Shown here: positions 5,549 through 7,532 of the stretch, piece by piece
How positions within the stretch are numbered: the stretch's first letter is position 1
Layout of the letters: every line of letters starts with the position of its first letter
DNA from: Clostridiaceae bacterium
GTDB taxonomy: Bacteria > Bacillota > Clostridia > Saccharofermentanales > DTU023
Assembly (NCBI GenBank): GCA_012841255.1
Contig: DUUZ01000175.1
Span: forward strand, 1-7,532
Direction: 5' to 3'
DNA length: 7,532 nucleotides
Notes under the pieces: generated by a model
The model's input: the letters and a program-made list of their open reading frames with translations, nothing else
The model's database searches: none
What the model was told of the DNA's origin: nothing
Translations under genes and position numbers: made by a program

Positions 5549-6907
5549 TCAGGACCGGTCCATCTCGTCATCCTGCAGGAACCAGGGCAGGACCCGGCCT
5601 TCCCGCTGTCCGGATCTGGGACGGGCAGGCGGAGCCTCTCGCTCATCTTCCGGGGCCTCATCCAGGACCCGGGGGGCCTGCTGATTCTGCCTGGCCGCAT
5701 TCTCGGTGGCCCGGTTGATCATGTCGGCCATCTCAAAGTCGGTCGACCGCTGGCTGCTGCGGCTGAAACCCGTGGGCTGGGTGGAAGGACCCTGGCCGGA
5801 ACGGGGCGGACGCAGAAAATCGGGCAGGTCGTCGATGGTGGAACGGGCCTGGCCCGCAGCCGGCACCTGGCGCTGCGGAATGCTGAAGGAAGGAGCGGAC
5901 ACCTGGGGCTGACCAACGCGGGCGCCCTTGGTCTGGGCCCCCTCGCCGCTGAAACGGCTGGCGATGATGGTGATGACCAGGTCGTCCTGCATGTTGTCGT
6001 CGATGACGGCACCGAAGATGATGTCGGCATCCGGCGAAACGGCTTCCCGGACCTGGGAGGCTGCCTCGTTGATCTCCTTGATCTTCATGTCGTGGCCGCC
6101 GGTGAAGTTGATGATGATGCTGTGGGCACCCTCGATGGTGGTCTCCAGGAGCGGGCTGCTCATGGCCTGCTTGACGGCGGTTGCCGCACGGCTCTCGCCG
6201 TTGCCGCGGCCGATGCCCATGTGGCAGACGCCGGCATTGGTCATGACCCGGCGGACGTCGGCCAAGTCCAGGTTGATCAGGCCGGGGACCGCAACCAGGT
6301 CGGAGATGCTGGACACCCCGTACTGCAGCACCCGGTCGGCCAGACCGAAGGCTTCATCCAGGGAGGTATCGTCACTTGCAATTTCAAGGAGCTTGTCGTT
6401 GGGGACAACGATCAGGGAGTCCACGTACTGCTGGAGTTCACGGACACCTTTCTCGGCATTCTGCCGCCTTCTGGAACCTTCAAAACGGAAGGGGGTGGTC
6501 ACAACACCGACCGTCAGGATACCCAGTTTCTCCGCGACCTGGGCAACGATGGGAGCTGCCCCGGTACCGGTGCCGCCGCCCATGCCGGCCGTGATGAAGA
6601 GCATATCCGATCCTTCGATCGCCTTGGAGATTTCCTCGATGTTCTCTTCAGCCGCCTTCTGGCCCATTTCAGGCTGTGCGCCTGCTCCCAGACCCCGCGT
6701 AATCTTCTCGCCGATCTGGATGGCTTCACTGGCCTTGGTGCTCTGCAGGGACTGGTGGTCCGTGTTGACGGCGATAAACTCGATGCCCTGGACCCCGCCC
6801 TCGATCATCCGGTTGACCGCATTGCAGCCGCCTCCCCCGACGCCGATGACGCGGATGGTGGCATAGAGGTTTCCGCTCATCCCCATATCGAAACTATAAT
6901 CCGTCAC
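5549..6907 (-). CDS. ftsZ: Cell division protein FtsZ
   Basis: FtsZ is the tubulin-like GTPase that polymerises into the cytokinetic ring at midcell. The 452-residue protein is longer than the usual ~370-400. Seen: VIGVGGGGCNAVNRMI (residues 20-35), the tubulin signature GGGTGTGAAP (110-119), TTPFRFEG (137-144), and the T7 synergy loop NLDLADVRRVM (212-222) keeping Asn212, Asp214 and Asp217, the last two being the residues expected to complete the GTPase site of the neighbouring subunit. Leu215 stands where Phe is common. The globular part ends near 318 (ITIIASRF). A disordered tail of about 134 residues follows, with LPDFLRPPR at 361-369 and a second similar motif LPWFLQDD at 440-447. The GTG start at 6907 has AAGGAG 9 bases upstream. 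ftsA, usually just upstream, is absent, and nrdR follows instead of sporulation sigma-factor genes. Confidence 0.98.
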   Translation of the reverse strand: MTDYSFDMGMSGNLYATIRVIGVGGGGCNAVNRMIEGGVQGIEFIAVNTDHQSLQSTKASEAIQIGEKITRGLGAGAQPEMGQKAAEENIEEISKAIEGSDMLFITAGMGGGTGTGAAPIVAQVAEKLGILTVGVVTTPFRFEGSRRRQNAEKGVRELQQYVDSLIVVPNDKLLEIASDDTSLDEAFGLADRVLQYGVSSISDLVAVPGLINLDLADVRRVMTNAGVCHMGIGRGNGESRAATAVKQAMSSPLLETTIEGAHSIIINFTGGHDMKIKEINEAASQVREAVSPDADIIFGAVIDDNMQDDLVITIIASRFSGEGAQTKGARVGQPQVSAPSFSIPQRQVPAAGQARSTIDDLPDFLRPPRSGQGPSTQPTGFSRSSQRSTDFEMADMINRATENAARQNQQAPRVLDEAPEDEREAPPARPRSGQREGRVLPWFLQDDEMDRS

Positions 6908-6961
6908 TTTTCCTATCTCCTTCCGCCTGGTTTCAGCGCAATAACTAATTTCAAAGCTGTC

Positions 6962-6990
6962 ATTACAAGCTTACATCTATAAAAAGACAA
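6962..6990 (-). promoter_or_regulatory. Candidate promoter for ftsZ
   Basis: On the minus strand TTGTCT (4 of 6 matches to the -35 consensus) is followed after exactly 17 bases by TGTAAT (5 of 6 to the -10 consensus). Transcription would start near 6955, leaving a leader of about 48 bases before the ftsZ GTG. It lies in the most AT-rich part of the window. Confidence 0.4.
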
Positions 6991-7003
6991 CTATACAGCG
7001 AAT

Positions 7004-7032
7004 ATAATAACCCAAGGGAAGGCCTGGTGCAA
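7004..7032 (-). promoter_or_regulatory. Second, weaker candidate promoter upstream of ftsZ
   Basis: TTGCAC, 17 bases, then TATTAT on the minus strand. The -10 matches the consensus well (5 of 6), the -35 poorly (3 of 6). An imperfect inverted repeat (CCTGGGA with TCCC and AGG, 7023-7050) overlaps the -35 side, but no T run follows, so it does not look like an sbp terminator. Confidence 0.22.
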
Positions 7033-7114
7033 GGGATTTCGTTTCCCAGGACACTCTTTAACAGAATTGTCACTATTATGACGTATTAACGAGATGTTGA
7101 TTATTCCGCAGGGA

Positions 7115-7513
7115 CTAGATGAAGTCCTCCCCGCTTTCCTGCGGCAGCCCCTCCCCGCCCCCCTTGCGGCGGTGCCTTGCAGCCCGGAGCCGGATGTAAA
7201 ATTTGCGGGTGATGTAGTTGATGTTGCGGAAGATCCGATAGGCGAAAATAAAGGAGACAATCAGGGACAGATCGTACTTCATCTGGTTGCCGAGCGCCGT
7301 CATGAGAACACCGGCCAAAAGGTTGGAAGCAAAGTCAATCAGGAATCGCAGCGGTTCAAAGCCGCCCTCCCGCAAGGCATTCCAGGAGCCGGTCAGGGCA
7401 TCGATCCCGATCAGGGTGAAAACAGCCAGATAAGGGACCAGCGCAGCGGGCAGGGCGACATTGGCTAAAAGGCCCAAAAGCAGCCCCAAGAGCAATCCAA
7501 TGATGATTAACAC
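7115..7513 (-). CDS. sbp: Small basic protein Sbp (DUF1290 family)
   Basis: Sbp is a small polytopic membrane protein encoded in the division and cell-wall cluster of Gram-positive bacteria; its biochemical role is not known. The 132 residues are mostly hydrophobic. Segments lie at about 1-19, 24-43, 59-75 and 81-95, followed by a very basic cytoplasmic tail (RKFYIRLRAARHRRK) and a short acidic end. Family landmarks seen are the Gly-rich first helix, LIGIDALTGSWNALREG after helix two, and FAYRIFRNINYITRKF near the end. The GTG at 7513 has GGGAGGTG with 7 bases between it and the start. The reading frame one base over stays open from the right edge and ends in a TAA at 7507-7509, so an upstream gene (often DUF881 here) may overlap it slightly. 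Transcription may continue into ftsZ. Confidence 0.88.
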   Translation of the reverse strand: MLIIIGLLLGLLLGLLANVALPAALVPYLAVFTLIGIDALTGSWNALREGGFEPLRFLIDFASNLLAGVLMTALGNQMKYDLSLIVSFIFAYRIFRNINYITRKFYIRLRAARHRRKGGGEGLPQESGEDFI

Positions 7514-7532
7514 AAGCGCGCACCTCCCTGGA

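Larger units (their letters stand above)
6908..7114 (-). other. AT-rich sbp-ftsZ intergenic region
   Basis: This 207-base stretch is the largest non-coding space in the window and has much lower G+C than the genes around it. It contains the two candidate promoters and the AAGGAG ribosome site of ftsZ. No remnant of ftsA or any other gene can be read in it on either strand, and no clear terminator follows sbp. Confidence 0.6.

Noticed and set aside
4985..6982. A 665-codon open frame on the plus strand opposite ftsZ and nrdR
   Set aside because: It runs exactly opposite two well-identified genes in the third-position-complement frame. Its translation is low-complexity (Gly, Asp, Val, Leu rich) with no recognisable domain, as expected from GC-rich codon bias on the other strand.
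7023..7050. Inverted repeat after sbp as a Rho-independent terminator
   Set aside because: The stem is short and asymmetric (CCTGGGA against TCCC and AGG) and no T run follows on the coding strand.
6908..7114. An NrdR box or DnaA-like site in the ftsZ upstream region
   Set aside because: I looked for the ACACwATATwGTGT-like pattern and for TTATNCACA and found no convincing match on either strand.
7507..7532. The 3' end of an upstream gene overlapping the sbp start
   Set aside because: One frame is open to the edge and ends in TAA, and a DUF881 gene is common there, but seven codons are too few to identify anything.

Overview
This is a GC-rich bacterial chromosomal segment (by eye around 60% G+C). 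All eight recognisable genes lie on the minus strand and fill nearly the whole window. Strong AGGAGG-type ribosome binding sites, the small basic protein Sbp beside ftsZ, and a Gram-positive-style FtsZ point to Bacillota, most plausibly a clostridial-type anaerobe. That placement is inference from gene content only.

In transcription order (right to left): sbp (small membrane protein of the division cluster), ftsZ (division GTPase), nrdR (zinc-ribbon/ATP-cone repressor of ribonucleotide reductase genes), an OmpR/PhoB-type response regulator, its membrane sensor kinase, a membrane-anchored HtrA-like trypsin-fold/PDZ protein, nth (endonuclease III with its 4Fe-4S site) and recG (branch-migration helicase, cut off by the left edge after 224 codons). 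From nrdR to recG the genes are tightly packed. RR/HK and HtrA-like/nth overlap by 4 bases (GTGA), and nth/recG overlap by 8, so this run probably forms one operon linking dNTP regulation, envelope sensing and DNA repair. Five of the eight genes start with GTG.

The only sizeable non-coding stretches are 207 bases upstream of ftsZ (AT-rich, with candidate promoters), 117 bases between ftsZ and nrdR (two overlapping inverted repeats) and 70 bases before the HtrA-like gene. I see no tRNA, rRNA, CRISPR array, insertion sequence or phage gene.

Most of the window is ordinary core chromosome. The points worth a second look are: (1) the HtrA-like protein has lost both the catalytic His (Ser129) and the nucleophilic Ser (Ala250), so it looks like a pseudoprotease produced with a two-component system; (2) FtsZ carries two motifs resembling the conserved C-terminal peptide, one internal and one at the very end; (3) the spoIIGA-sigE-sigG block often found after ftsZ in spore formers is absent, and ftsA is missing between sbp and ftsZ. 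I found no evidence for a wholly new multi-gene system.
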